Shown here in pieces: positions 25,320 through 33,981 of a stretch of DNA of 64,000 nucleotides (within the stretch, counting starts at the first letter, position 1; every line of letters starts with the position of its first letter). Made by a program: the position numbers and the translations under genes. The stretch is taken from assembly GCF_026898115.1 (NCBI RefSeq), contig NZ_CP114036.1, positions 5,636,001-5,700,000 of the forward strand, written 5' to 3'. Under the pieces are notes generated by a model. That model saw only the letters and a list, made by a program, of their open reading frames with translations. It had not been told where the DNA came from and made no database searches. Origin of the DNA: Streptomyces sp. S465 (GTDB lineage Bacteria > Actinomycetota > Actinomycetes > Streptomycetales > Streptomycetaceae).

Positions 25320-26102
25320 CTAACGCATCAGTTCACCGGCGTTCACCAGCAGCGACTGCCCGGTGATCGCCCGAGCCCGGTCGGAGGCCAGAAACACCGC
25401 GGCCTCCGCCACATCGCCGTCCGTCGCCAACTCGGGCAGGGCCATCCGGTCCGTGAGCCGGTTCAGCACCTCGGCCTCGGTCACGCCCTCCGTCCGCGCG
25501 GTGAAGGCCACATACGCCCGCACCGGCGGCCCCCACATCCAGCCGGGCTGCACGGTGTTGACCCGTATCCGGTGCGGCCCCAGCTCCCGCGCGAGCGCGT
25601 ACATGGTGGAGGTCAGCGCGCCCTTGGAGGCGGCGTACGCGGTCTGGCGCACCTCGGTGGGGGCGGCGGACGACGACTGGGTGCCGATCAGCACGACCGA
25701 GCCGCCGTTCCGCTTGAGCGCGGGCAGACAGGCGCGGGTCATCCGGAGCGTCCCGAACAGGTTGATGTCCACGACCTGGGCCCAGGAGACGAAGTCCGCG
25801 TCCTCCAGCCCGCCGAAGTGGCTGTCCAGCGCGGCCACATGGACAACGGCGTCGATCCCGCCGAAGCGGTCGAGGGTCAGGGCGGCGAGCGCCTCGCACT
25901 GCGCCTCGTCCGCGATGTCGGTGGCCCGCCAGGCGGTGTGCGCACCGCCCGGATCGGCCTCCTCCGCCACCTTCGGCAGCCGCTCCTCGGTCCGCGCCCC
26001 CATCACCACGCGGGCCCCGTCCCGGACGCACGCGGCCACGACCCGGGCCCCCAGTCCGGGCCCGACCCCGGAGACGACGACGGTCTTGCCCCGCAACGGC
26101 AT
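25320..26102 (-). CDS. Short-chain dehydrogenase/reductase (260 aa)
   Basis: An SDR with a slightly unusual cofactor loop SGVGPGLG near residue 11. VHVAALD stands in place of the usual NNAG, and the catalytic Ser lies in GTQSSSAAP with YAASK further on. The end ITGQSLLVNAGELM is family-typical. It binds NAD(P) and oxidises or reduces an alcohol/ketone; substrate unknown. The NNAG change to HVAA is odd but occurs in SDR side branches. A 14-bp tandem repeat lies immediately upstream, between this gene and the aminotransferase. Confidence 0.85.
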   Translation of the reverse strand: MPLRGKTVVVSGVGPGLGARVVAACVRDGARVVMGARTEERLPKVAEEADPGGAHTAWRATDIADEAQCEALAALTLDRFGGIDAVVHVAALDSHFGGLEDADFVSWAQVVDINLFGTLRMTRACLPALKRNGGSVVLIGTQSSSAAPTEVRQTAYAASKGALTSTMYALARELGPHRIRVNTVQPGWMWGPPVRAYVAFTARTEGVTEAEVLNRLTDRMALPELATDGDVAEAAVFLASDRARAITGQSLLVNAGELMR

Positions 26103-26194
26103 GGCGGCACCTCCCGTTCCTGGCGTCGCGTCAGGTTAGGCGGACTGCCACCAGAAGGCCAGAGCCTCCGGGCGGTTACCCGCAAGACGTCCTT

Positions 26195-26320
26195 ACGGAA
26201 GGACCGACACGGAAGGACCGACACGGAAGGACCGACACGGAAGGACCGACACGGAAGGACCGTCACGGAAGGACCGACACGGGAGGACCGTCACGGAAGG
26301 ACCGACACGGAAGGACCGCC
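26195..26320. repeat. 14-bp minisatellite, nine copies
   Basis: Unit ACGGAAGGACCGAC is repeated head to tail nine times, with single-base changes in copies 5, 7 and 9; a partly degenerate tail reaches 26340. The unit length is not a multiple of three and it lies just beyond the aminotransferase stop, so it is not coding. It may have a transcript-end role or be neutral slippage. Confidence 0.92.
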
Positions 26321-26343
26321 GTGGGGACCGTCACGGGAGGTTC

Positions 26344-27525
26344 CTACCGGAAGGTCTTCGCCAGACGGCGCAGCCCCTCGGCTATCTCCTCCGGCGTGTG
26401 GGTGACGAACGACAGTCGCAGCGTCGCCGGGTCCGGCCGGTCCGCGTAGAAGGGCGCGCCGGGCACGTAGGCCACATCGTGCCGCACCGCCTCCCGCAGC
26501 CGCTCCGTGGCGTCGTACCCCTGCGGCAGCGAGGCCCAGACGAACATGCCGCCCTCCGGCTCGTTCCACCGCGAACCGACCGGAAGGGCCTCGGGCAGCC
26601 CCGCCAGCAGCGCGTCGCGGCGCTCCCGGTAGGCATGGCGCACCCGGGACAGATGGGCGTCGAGGTCCGCCTCGGTCAGATAGCGGGCGATCACCGCCTG
26701 GGTGATCGTCGGGCTGTGCAGATCCGCGGCCTGCTTGGCGACCGCGCAGGCGCGGCGCAGTGCCGCCGGGGCGCGCAACCACCCCAGCCGCAGCCCCGGA
26801 GACATGATCTTGGAGAAACTGCCGATCAGCACCGTACGGTCGGCGGCCCGCTCATCCGCCGCGATCCACGGCTGTGCCTCGCCCGCGAACCGCAGCTCCC
26901 CGTACGGGTCGTCCTCCAGGATCCACAGCCCGTGCCGCTCGGCGATCTCGGCCACGGCCCCGCGGCGCGCGGCCGGCAGGGTGCGGCCGGTGGGGTTCTG
27001 GAAGGTGGGGATGGTGTAGAGCAGCTTGGGCCGCTCCCGCGCGACGATCGTCTCGAGCGCCGCCGGGTCGAGCCCTTGGTCGTCGCAGGGCACCGGCACG
27101 ACCCGGGCCCCCGCGAAGGCGAAGCACTGGAGGGCGGCGAGGTAGGTGGGGTCCTCGACCAGTACCACGTCGCCCGGCTCCAGCAGCGCCGTGGCCAGCA
27201 GACTCAGACCCTGCTGCGAGCCGCTGGTGATGAGCATGTCGTCGGCGTCGGTCGGCAGCCCGCGGGCGGTCAGCCGGGCGGCGGTGGCGGCGCGCAGCAC
27301 GGGGAGGCCCTCGGTGGTCGAGTACTGGAGGACCTCTTGCGGTGCCTCGGCCAGCGCGCGTTCGAAGGCGGCGGTGATGGGCGCGATGTCGAAGAGGGCG
27401 GGGGCGGGCAGCCCGCCCGCGAAGGAGATCACTTCCGGGCGCGCGGTGACCGCGAGGATGTCACGTACCGGGGAGCCCCCGATGGAGGCGGCTCGGGCGG
27501 CAAGGGGCGGCACATCGGCACGCAT
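26344..27525 (-). CDS. PLP-dependent class I/II aminotransferase (393 aa)
   Basis: A complete fold-type I aminotransferase of the 2-aminoadipate/aromatic type. VISFAGGLPAPALF is near the start, then LQYSTTEGLPVLR, ITSGSQQGLSLLATAL, the PLP-phosphate region YTIPTFQNPTGRTLP and DDPYGELRF, and the lysine site IGSFSKIMSPGLRLGWL. No N-terminal HTH is present, so it is not a MocR regulator. The ATG at 27525 follows GAGGAG; the frame is open to 27600. It faces away from the unknown gene at 27731. The amino acid substrate is unknown. Confidence 0.88.
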   Translation of the reverse strand: MRADVPPLAARAASIGGSPVRDILAVTARPEVISFAGGLPAPALFDIAPITAAFERALAEAPQEVLQYSTTEGLPVLRAATAARLTARGLPTDADDMLITSGSQQGLSLLATALLEPGDVVLVEDPTYLAALQCFAFAGARVVPVPCDDQGLDPAALETIVARERPKLLYTIPTFQNPTGRTLPAARRGAVAEIAERHGLWILEDDPYGELRFAGEAQPWIAADERAADRTVLIGSFSKIMSPGLRLGWLRAPAALRRACAVAKQAADLHSPTITQAVIARYLTEADLDAHLSRVRHAYRERRDALLAGLPEALPVGSRWNEPEGGMFVWASLPQGYDATERLREAVRHDVAYVPGAPFYADRPDPATLRLSFVTHTPEEIAEGLRRLAKTFR

Positions 27526-27700
27526 GGGACGACTCCTCGGCTCGACGGATCTGACCAGCACCCTACGGGGAAGCGTGCGGTGTGCAATTAATTTGTCCAC
27601 GATCCGGTCTGCGGTCCGCTTCGCGGCCCGGTCCGCGATCCGGTCCCTGGTCCGGCCGGCGCCCGATTCCGCTCGTTCTCTCCGTCCACCCCTTCCCGAA

Positions 27701-27715
27701 CTGACGTGGCGTCAG
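27701..27715 (+). promoter_or_regulatory. Operator CTGACG-TGG-CGTCAG (fourth regulon copy)
   Basis: A perfect palindrome of the same form as at 1328 and 4727, 15 bases before the ATG at 27731. A weak -35 TTCCCG (27693-27698) and -10 CTAAAC (27716-27721) would place it exactly in the 17-base spacer, an ideal place for repression. Confidence 0.75.
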
Positions 27716-27730
27716 CTAAACCTGAGGGAC

Positions 27731-28558
27731 ATGACGAGCGACGCGTACGCGGAACTGGCCTCCGTCGGTCCGTACGGGGTGCGCCCGGGGCACGCCCTGA
27801 TCACGATGGTCGAGCCGCATCCGGGCCATGAGTACGCCTACAACCGCTGGTACGAGGACGACCACTTCATCGCGGGCGCGATGGCCATGCCGTGGATCTA
27901 CGCGGGCCGCCGCTGGGTCGCCACCCGTGAGCTGCAACTGCTGCGCTATCCGGAGAAGTCGGCGATCGCCCGGCCGGTGACCGCCGGCTGCTATCTGTCC
28001 GTCTACTGGCTCACCGAAGGGCGCTACGCGGACCATATGCGGTGGACGGTCGCGATCAACCGGCGGCTGGGCCGGGACGGGCGGGTCTATCAGGAGCGCA
28101 CGCACGTCTTCACGGCCTTCCAGGACCACGAGGCCACCGTCTACCGGGACGGGGCGGCCGGTCCGCGCGACCACCACGCGCTGGACCACCCCTACGCCGG
28201 ACTGGTGCTGGAGGTGATCGAGAGCGAGCGCCCGGAGCGGCGGGGAGAGCTGCTCGAATGGCTCAGATCCCGACATCTGCCGCGTCGGCTCGCGGGCTCG
28301 CCCGCCGCGCTGGTCACGGTCTTCCGGCCGACCCCGCTTCCCTCGGACCGGATGTCGTATGTGAAGCAGGTCGAGGGCGTCGACACCCGGCTGACCCTGC
28401 TCTGGTTCCTCCAGTCCGATCCCCGGGAATGCTGGGACCGCTGTTTCACCGGTCTCGATGACGAGGTGGCCGATGCCGGTCTCGGCCGGGTGGAATTCAT
28501 GGCGCCGTTCATTCCGACGATTCCCGGTACGGACCAATACGTGGATGAACTCCGCTGA
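27731..28558 (+). CDS. Unknown two-domain protein, possibly EthD-like dimeric alpha/beta barrel (275 aa)
   Basis: No firm family was recognised. The N-terminal half has HPGHEYAYNRWYEDDHFIAGAMAMP, which resembles the NxWYD-H motif of EthD-type ferredoxin-like barrels. The C-terminal half has TRLTLLWFLQSDPRECWDRCFTGL, which could be a second such domain. EthD-like proteins often support oxidative degradation pathways. The start at 27731 is set by GAGGGAC and the operator just upstream; the longer open frame to 27146 is not credible because it runs through the aminotransferase promoter. It shares an operator with the amidohydrolase/LLM island, so it may belong to the same pathway. It has no signal peptide. 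Confidence 0.7.
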   Translation: MTSDAYAELASVGPYGVRPGHALITMVEPHPGHEYAYNRWYEDDHFIAGAMAMPWIYAGRRWVATRELQLLRYPEKSAIARPVTAGCYLSVYWLTEGRYADHMRWTVAINRRLGRDGRVYQERTHVFTAFQDHEATVYRDGAAGPRDHHALDHPYAGLVLEVIESERPERRGELLEWLRSRHLPRRLAGSPAALVTVFRPTPLPSDRMSYVKQVEGVDTRLTLLWFLQSDPRECWDRCFTGLDDEVADAGLGRVEFMAPFIPTIPGTDQYVDELR

Positions 28559-28663
28559 AGCGGAAGCGCCGGGAAATCCCGAACGCGAAGGAAAGCGCCG
28601 GAAACGCCATGAGCCCTCTCGGCGGGGACGGCGGCCGGTCGAGAGGGCTCGTATGCGGGCTGG

Positions 28664-28873
28664 TCAGTCGAGGTCGAAGGCGCCACGGCTGACGTCGGCG
28701 ACAAAGGCCGACCACGATGCGGGGGCGAAGCTGAGCGTCGGTCCCTGCGGGTCCTTGGAGTCGCGCACGGCGATCTCGCTGGTGACCGGGGAAGAGATCT
28801 CCACGCAAGCGCCGTTTCCGGCCGAGTACGAGGATTTCACCCACATGCTCGTCTTTCCCTGCTGAATGGACAC
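28664..28873 (-). CDS. DUF397 small protein (69 aa)
   Basis: WVKSSYSAGNGACVEIS and VRDSKDPQGPTLSFAPASWSAFV define DUF397. A GTG at 28873 with GGAG five bases upstream gives the usual ten residues before the WVKSSYS motif; an ATG at 28846 is the alternative. It lies 219 bases downstream of an XRE/DUF5753 gene on the same strand and pairs with it, as at 7749-8812, but without the overlap. Confidence 0.88.
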   Translation of the reverse strand: MSIQQGKTSMWVKSSYSAGNGACVEISSPVTSEIAVRDSKDPQGPTLSFAPASWSAFVADVSRGAFDLD

Positions 28874-29092
28874 GATTGCTCCGATGCTTTTTGTTGATGA
28901 GACGCACCCCCGATTGGAGGCGTCATCGACGTTACTCGGCAACATCGTCTGGAAAGCGGGCCATTCACTCGACCGGATGGCATATTCCTACGGCCCCTTC
29001 CTCAGCGCGGTGTGGAGGTGTAGCCTCCGCCCCTCGTCGTTCGCGTCGTTCGCGTCCTTCTGTCGTTCGCGCCGGAGCGTTTCCGTGTCCCC

Positions 29093-29983
29093 TCAGTCCG
29101 TCTGGTTCGCCTCGCTCTCCGCGTGCCGGCGGGCGTGCTCCTGGGCCACCTCGGTGATGAACTGGCGGCTCTGATCCGCGTTCAGCGCCTGGGCCCGCAG
29201 ATGTTCGTACATCATGCTGTAGCTCTGCACATCGCTGAGCTTCTCCAGATACAGATCACTGGTGACGCCCTCGAGATAGACCACGCTGGTGTCCGACTCA
29301 TCCGAGAACTCCAGGATGGTGAACTGGCCGCTCATTCCCGGATGCGACCCCATGTCGAACGGCAGCGCCTGCACCGTCACATGGGGCTCATGGCTCATCC
29401 GGACCAGATAGTCCAGCTGATCGCTCATGATCTTCGAATTGCCGACCACCCGCCGCATCGCCGCCTCGTCCACGACCGCCCACAGCCGCAGCGGGGACAG
29501 CGGGTCGGTGATCCGCTCCTGGCGCCTGAGCCGGACCTGGACCCGCTGGGCGATCTGGTCCTGCGGGGCCTCCGGCAGGGCGCCGCTGATCACCGCCTCC
29601 GCGTACTCGGGGGTCTGCAAGAGGCCGGGGAGCACCTGGGGTTCATAGACCCGCAGGGACGCCGCGTCCGTCTCGAAGCCGATGTAGACGCTGTACGGCA
29701 CGTCGCCGAACGCGTTCCACCACCCCTGCTGGCGCGACTCCTTCGCCATTTGCATCAGGGAATCGACCAGCGCCTTGTCCTCCACCTTGTAGGTGCGGCA
29801 CAGGTCGCGCACATCGCGCTGGCTGATGCTGCGGCGCCCGTTCTCCAGTCGGCTGATCTTCGACTGGGAGACCATCAGCTCCTCCGCCACCTCCTCCGCC
29901 GTCATGCCCTTCTCCTGGCGGAGCCTGCGCAGTTCCTGGCCCAACCGGCGTCGCCGGACAGTGGGACCGACGTTCGATGTCAC
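29093..29983 (-). CDS. XRE-family regulator with DUF5753 (296 aa)
   Basis: The HTH is in the first 70 residues (LGQELRRLRQEKGMTAEEVAEELMVS in part, then KISRLENG). It is followed by a DUF5753 domain with YEPQVLPGLLQTPEYAEAVI and FTILEF. The GTG at 29983 follows GGAGGTG and was preferred over an open frame to 30136. It pairs with the DUF397 gene downstream. It differs clearly from the XRE protein at 7946, so the two modules are probably insulated by partner specificity. No ATPase gene is attached to this copy. Confidence 0.88.
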   Translation of the reverse strand: MTSNVGPTVRRRRLGQELRRLRQEKGMTAEEVAEELMVSQSKISRLENGRRSISQRDVRDLCRTYKVEDKALVDSLMQMAKESRQQGWWNAFGDVPYSVYIGFETDAASLRVYEPQVLPGLLQTPEYAEAVISGALPEAPQDQIAQRVQVRLRRQERITDPLSPLRLWAVVDEAAMRRVVGNSKIMSDQLDYLVRMSHEPHVTVQALPFDMGSHPGMSGQFTILEFSDESDTSVVYLEGVTSDLYLEKLSDVQSYSMMYEHLRAQALNADQSRQFITEVAQEHARRHAESEANQTD

Positions 29984-30363
29984 AGGACGTGCACCTCCGG
30001 CTTCGTACTGCTGATTTCTGCTGTTCAGCAGCCTGCCACTACCGGACGGGGCCGCGCTGGGAAATGGCCGCACAAAGGCGGCCGCACCACGGTGGACGAA
30101 CGCGCGCGCGGGGCGGTGGAACGGCCGGTCGTCCAAATCGGCCGATCCACCACCCCGCGCGCTTCAGCGGCTCCCGAACCGGGTCGATGGGGACTGCGGT
30201 GCGGTTGGTGGAGCGTCAGTGGTGCTGGGTGCTGCTCGGAGCCGGACGGTGGCGATCCGCCCCGGGCGGTGCCGGGAACGGGGTCCGCCGCCCCGCTGAC
30301 GGGCTGCTGGTGCGTTCGACGGGCTGGTGGTGCGTGGTGGTGCGGTGGTGCCCCGAAGGGGCC
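29984..30363. other. Intergenic stretch, no gene seen
   Basis: 380 bases between the XRE gene and the GPP34 gene. Open frames are short and have codon use unlike the neighbours. A TTCTGCTGTTCAGCAG near 30015 forms a short inverted repeat next to the XRE start and could be its operator. Nothing else was recognised. Confidence 0.4.
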
Positions 30364-31113
30364 TCAGCGCGCTCCGACGCGGGCCATGCCCCCGCGGCGG
30401 GACGGCTGGGCCGGAACGCCGGCCGCGGGCTCCGCCGCGGCGCGTGTCCCCGCCTGTCGGCCTCCGGCCGGCGTGCGCCGTGGCTGCGCCGCGACACCGT
30501 TCTGCACGTCCATCACGGCGTGCGCCACGAGACCGCCCATCGGGTCGTGCCGGATCAGATCCCGGAGCCTGGAGCGCGAGGAACGCCCCTCGTTCCCGGG
30601 ATACAGGTGCTTGCCGAGCCCGACCGCGTGGGCCAGGGCGGCGAGCGCGGCGGTCCGCGGGTCCGGCGGTACGCCGGTGCGGATCGCGCTGTCCAGCCGG
30701 GCCCTGATCTCCCGGCTGATCGCCGTATCCGTCGCCTGGTAGCGCGTCGTCGGCAGTACGCCACACATCTGGCCCTCCACGGCATGCACCATGCCGCAGC
30801 GCTCCAGGTGCGTGAGGTACGTCTGGCGCAGCCCCAGCCGGGGCCCGCCGATCCAGTGGACCGCGCGCACCGGGCTGCCGCGACGGCGCAGCAGTTCGAG
30901 CGCGGAGTCCAGAGTCGGATCTCCGGTCGGCCGTGGCAGCACCACGGCGATACGATCCCCGTCAGGGGCTATCCGTCCGGCCAGAGCCAGCTCTACTAGC
31001 TGCGCTCCGGCGAGACCGAGGTCGAGCGACTGCGGCTGCGCCGTGGTACCCGTGGTCGGGTCCAAAGCGAGCAGCAGAAGCTCCTCCGGAATTGTTCTGC
31101 GGCTCCTGCCCAT
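30364..31113 (-). CDS. GPP34 (GOLPH3/VPS74-like) phospholipid-binding family protein (249 aa)
   Basis: The N-terminus RRTIPEELLLLALDPTTG and LGLAGAQLVELALAGRI are the GPP34 fold's first helices. In eukaryotes the fold binds PI4P at the Golgi. In Streptomyces it is expanded to many copies of unknown role, with some linked to XRE regulators. The last 50 residues are Arg/Pro/Gly-rich and look disordered. It is transcribed towards the XRE/DUF397 pair, but 380 bases lie between. Confidence 0.85.
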   Translation of the reverse strand: MGRSRRTIPEELLLLALDPTTGTTAQPQSLDLGLAGAQLVELALAGRIAPDGDRIAVVLPRPTGDPTLDSALELLRRRGSPVRAVHWIGGPRLGLRQTYLTHLERCGMVHAVEGQMCGVLPTTRYQATDTAISREIRARLDSAIRTGVPPDPRTAALAALAHAVGLGKHLYPGNEGRSSRSRLRDLIRHDPMGGLVAHAVMDVQNGVAAQPRRTPAGGRQAGTRAAAEPAAGVPAQPSRRGGMARVGAR

Positions 31114-31368
31114 CCATGCCTCCCCGCGTGGATGAATGACAGGGTGACCCCTGCCACATTGGTCTGTCGAGAGTGCCTGGGGGGTTTGGATGGGAACCTG
31201 TAGGTATGTCGTTCTCGTCTAGCGGGTTGACGGGCACCTGAGGACGCCCTCCGGCTGTGGCGATGCGCGAGCGCATGCCGGACACACAGGACACTGGTAG
31301 AGGTTGGGCTGCGGGACGTGACGCCATGGGGCGTAAGGCGTCCCGCGACACATATCGAGGAGGCATCG

Positions 31369-33780
31369 GTGGCGGGCGAGTCCCCCGGCAGGTCGGATCA
31401 GCAGAAGTCGTCGGGGGAGACGGCTAGGGGAGAGCGCGATCCGCGGCTCGCGGTCTCGCGTGACGCGGAGGCGGCCCAGGGTTCGACGGCGGTCGCCGTC
31501 GTGTCCGGCGACCTCCGCTCGGGGTCCGGCGGGTCCGGGGCGAAGGCCGAAACGGAGGCCGAAGCGGAACCGGAGGCACCGGCGGCCGACGAGGGTGACG
31601 CGAATGTTTCAGGTGTTCGCGATGGTGAACCGGGCGAAGATTCCGGGACGTCGGGGGCGGCGCCTGAGTCTGAGGGCGAGGTGAAGAAGGGCTCCGGCGT
31701 ATCCGGCGGATCGCCCAAGGGGGGCGTGTCCGAGCCCGACGCGGAGGCGGAAGCGGACGCCGACGAGGCGAAGACCGACAAGGCGAAGCCCGACAAGGCT
31801 GACGGCGCGTCCGAGGACGGGAAGAACGTCGGGAAGAACGACCGGAAGAACGACGGGCGGAACGGGGACGGTGACGAGCCGTCCGAGCCGTCGGTCGATC
31901 AGCGGACGGCCGTCTTCCGTACGGTGCAGCCGAGGGCGTCCGAAGAGGGCGGGTCCGGGAAGGCCGAGGCGTCCGATGCGGGCGGTGGCGTTTCCGGTGA
32001 GCCGGTCGACCGTCCGACGGCCGCCTTCGGCGCGCTTCCCGAGAAGAGCGGCGAGGGGGAGCCCAAGAAGAAGGAGGACGCGGCCGGGAAGGGCGAGGCG
32101 TCGGATGCGGGCGGTGGCGTTTCCGGTGAGCCGGTCGACCGTCCGACGGCCGCCTTCGGCGCGCTTCCCGAGAAGAGCGGCAAGAGCGGTAAGGAGGGCG
32201 TCGACCAGCCGACCACCGCCTTCAAGGCGGTCAGCACCCCGCCCGGCAAGACCGACAAGGCCACGCCCGACGCGAAGGCAGCCGACGCGAAGGCGTCGGG
32301 CAAGAAGTCCGTCGGCGAGTCGGACAACGAGCGGACCAGCAAGTTCGTACCGCTGCGGTCGCCCGAGGACCCGGCGCCGCCGCGGCGCCCGGCCGCGCCC
32401 GCCGCGCCGTCGGGGACCGCAGCCTCGGCGGCGGTCCCCGAGGCCGAGCGGACCAAGCAGCAGCCGCTGCCGCCGCTGTCGCCGGACGGCAAGCAGCCCG
32501 CACCGCTCGATCTGCTGGCGCAGCTGACCAACACGCCGCCCAAGCCCGAGACGCCGGTGCGGACGGCGATCCGCCGGATCAAGATCTGGACGCCGCTGGT
32601 CGTGCTGTTGGTGATCATCCTGGGCGTCGTCCAGGCGCTGCGGCCGCTGCCGGACCCGGAGCTGAAGCTCACCGCCGACGCCACCTACCGCTTCGGCGGT
32701 GACGGGTTCGCCATGCCCTGGCCCGACCAGGGGCAGTCCGCCGCCGAGGTCGAGGGCGTGGGCAGCCTGGGCACCTCCGGGGAGCAGAAGCCGGTGCCGA
32801 TCGCCAGTGTCACCAAGGTCATGACGGCCTATGTGGTGCTCAAGGACCATCCGCTGAAGGCCGGCGAAGAGGGCCCGAAGATCAAGATCGACGCGCAGGC
32901 GGCCAAGGAGGCGAAGTCCGCCGACGAGTCGCGGGCGGCGGTCAAGGAGGGGCAGACCTTCACCCAGCACCAGCTGCTCCAGCTGCTGCTGATCAACTCC
33001 AGTAACAACATCGCCCGGCTGCTGGCCCGCTGGGACGCGGGGTCGCTGGACGCGTTCATCGAGAAGATGAACGACGCGGCCAAGAGCCTGGGGATGAAGC
33101 AGACCACCTACACCGACCCCAGCGGTCTGAAGGAGTCCACCAAGTCCACCGCGGCCGACCAGCTGAAGCTGGCGAGGGCGGCGATGCAGTCCGAGGCGTT
33201 CCGGGCGGTCGTGGCCACGCCCAACACCGAGGTCCCGGGTCTCGACGACCGGATCTACAACAACAACAATCTGCTGGTGAAGCCGGGCGTGATCGGTATC
33301 AAGACGGGTTCGTCCACCCCGGCCGGCGGTGCGCTGATGTGGGCCGCCGTGCGGACGATCGACGGCAAGAAGCAGCGCATCCTCGGTGTCGTCCTCGAAC
33401 AGCGCGCGACCACCACGCTGGACGCCAGCCTCCAGCTCGCGCAGACCAACAGCTACAAGCTCATCACCGCCGTGCAGGACGCCCTCACCTCGGCCACCGT
33501 CATCAAGAAGGGCGATGTCGTGGGTCAGGTCGACGACGGGCTCGGCGGTACCACGCCGGTCGTCGCCACCAAGGATCTGAAGGCGGTCGGCTGGTCCGGG
33601 CTGACGGTCGACATCAAGATCGGCGACGGCGGCGAGAAGGTGCCGCACTCCGCCAAGGCGGGCACGGTCATCGGCGAGGTGACCGTGGGCACGGGTCCCG
33701 GACAGCTCACGGCGCCGGTGGCCCTTCAGGAGGATCTGTCCGAGCCGTCGTTCGGCGCGAAACTGACCCGTATCAGCTGA
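31369..33780 (+). CDS. Membrane-anchored D-alanyl-D-alanine carboxypeptidase with long cytoplasmic tail (803 aa)
   Basis: The catalytic domain of a DacA-type low-molecular-weight PBP lies after residue 430. It has SVTK (Ser480, Lys483), SSN (544-546) and KTG (645-647). A single membrane helix, PLVVLLVIILGVVQAL, runs at about 409-424, so the N-terminal 405 residues should be cytoplasmic. That part is Asp/Glu/Lys/Ser-rich and contains five similar motifs: DQRTAVF at 177, DRPTAAF at 214 and 257, DQPTTAF at 279 and NERTSKF at 320. The spaced Thr in an acidic context looks like a multi-site substrate for a Ser/Thr kinase. The GTG at 31369 follows GAGGAGG. The enzyme trims peptidoglycan stem peptides outside the cell. 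Confidence 0.88.
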   Translation: MAGESPGRSDQQKSSGETARGERDPRLAVSRDAEAAQGSTAVAVVSGDLRSGSGGSGAKAETEAEAEPEAPAADEGDANVSGVRDGEPGEDSGTSGAAPESEGEVKKGSGVSGGSPKGGVSEPDAEAEADADEAKTDKAKPDKADGASEDGKNVGKNDRKNDGRNGDGDEPSEPSVDQRTAVFRTVQPRASEEGGSGKAEASDAGGGVSGEPVDRPTAAFGALPEKSGEGEPKKKEDAAGKGEASDAGGGVSGEPVDRPTAAFGALPEKSGKSGKEGVDQPTTAFKAVSTPPGKTDKATPDAKAADAKASGKKSVGESDNERTSKFVPLRSPEDPAPPRRPAAPAAPSGTAASAAVPEAERTKQQPLPPLSPDGKQPAPLDLLAQLTNTPPKPETPVRTAIRRIKIWTPLVVLLVIILGVVQALRPLPDPELKLTADATYRFGGDGFAMPWPDQGQSAAEVEGVGSLGTSGEQKPVPIASVTKVMTAYVVLKDHPLKAGEEGPKIKIDAQAAKEAKSADESRAAVKEGQTFTQHQLLQLLLINSSNNIARLLARWDAGSLDAFIEKMNDAAKSLGMKQTTYTDPSGLKESTKSTAADQLKLARAAMQSEAFRAVVATPNTEVPGLDDRIYNNNNLLVKPGVIGIKTGSSTPAGGALMWAAVRTIDGKKQRILGVVLEQRATTTLDASLQLAQTNSYKLITAVQDALTSATVIKKGDVVGQVDDGLGGTTPVVATKDLKAVGWSGLTVDIKIGDGGEKVPHSAKAGTVIGEVTVGTGPGQLTAPVALQEDLSEPSFGAKLTRIS
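31975..32181 (+). repeat. 78-bp direct repeat inside the carboxypeptidase tail
   Basis: 31975-32052 and 32104-32181 are identical for 78 bases, 129 bases (43 codons) apart. They encode the block around DRPTAAF. This recent duplication shows that the tail can gain or lose motif copies. Confidence 0.85.
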
Positions 33781-33981
33781 CCCGCGAGGGAATCCGGGTA
33801 TAGGGGACGGGCGAAGCGGTCCCGGTGCGAAACGCCGCCGGGGCCCGACACGGCTGGGGGCCGCCCGCGCGTGCTAGCGTCGCGTGCGTCCCCGGCCTGG
33901 ACCCGCCGCATGAACCGGAGCGACCCGGTGCGGGGTTGAGGACGATGGGGCAGACCTCGGGGGAAGACGGGGAGAGCCGCA

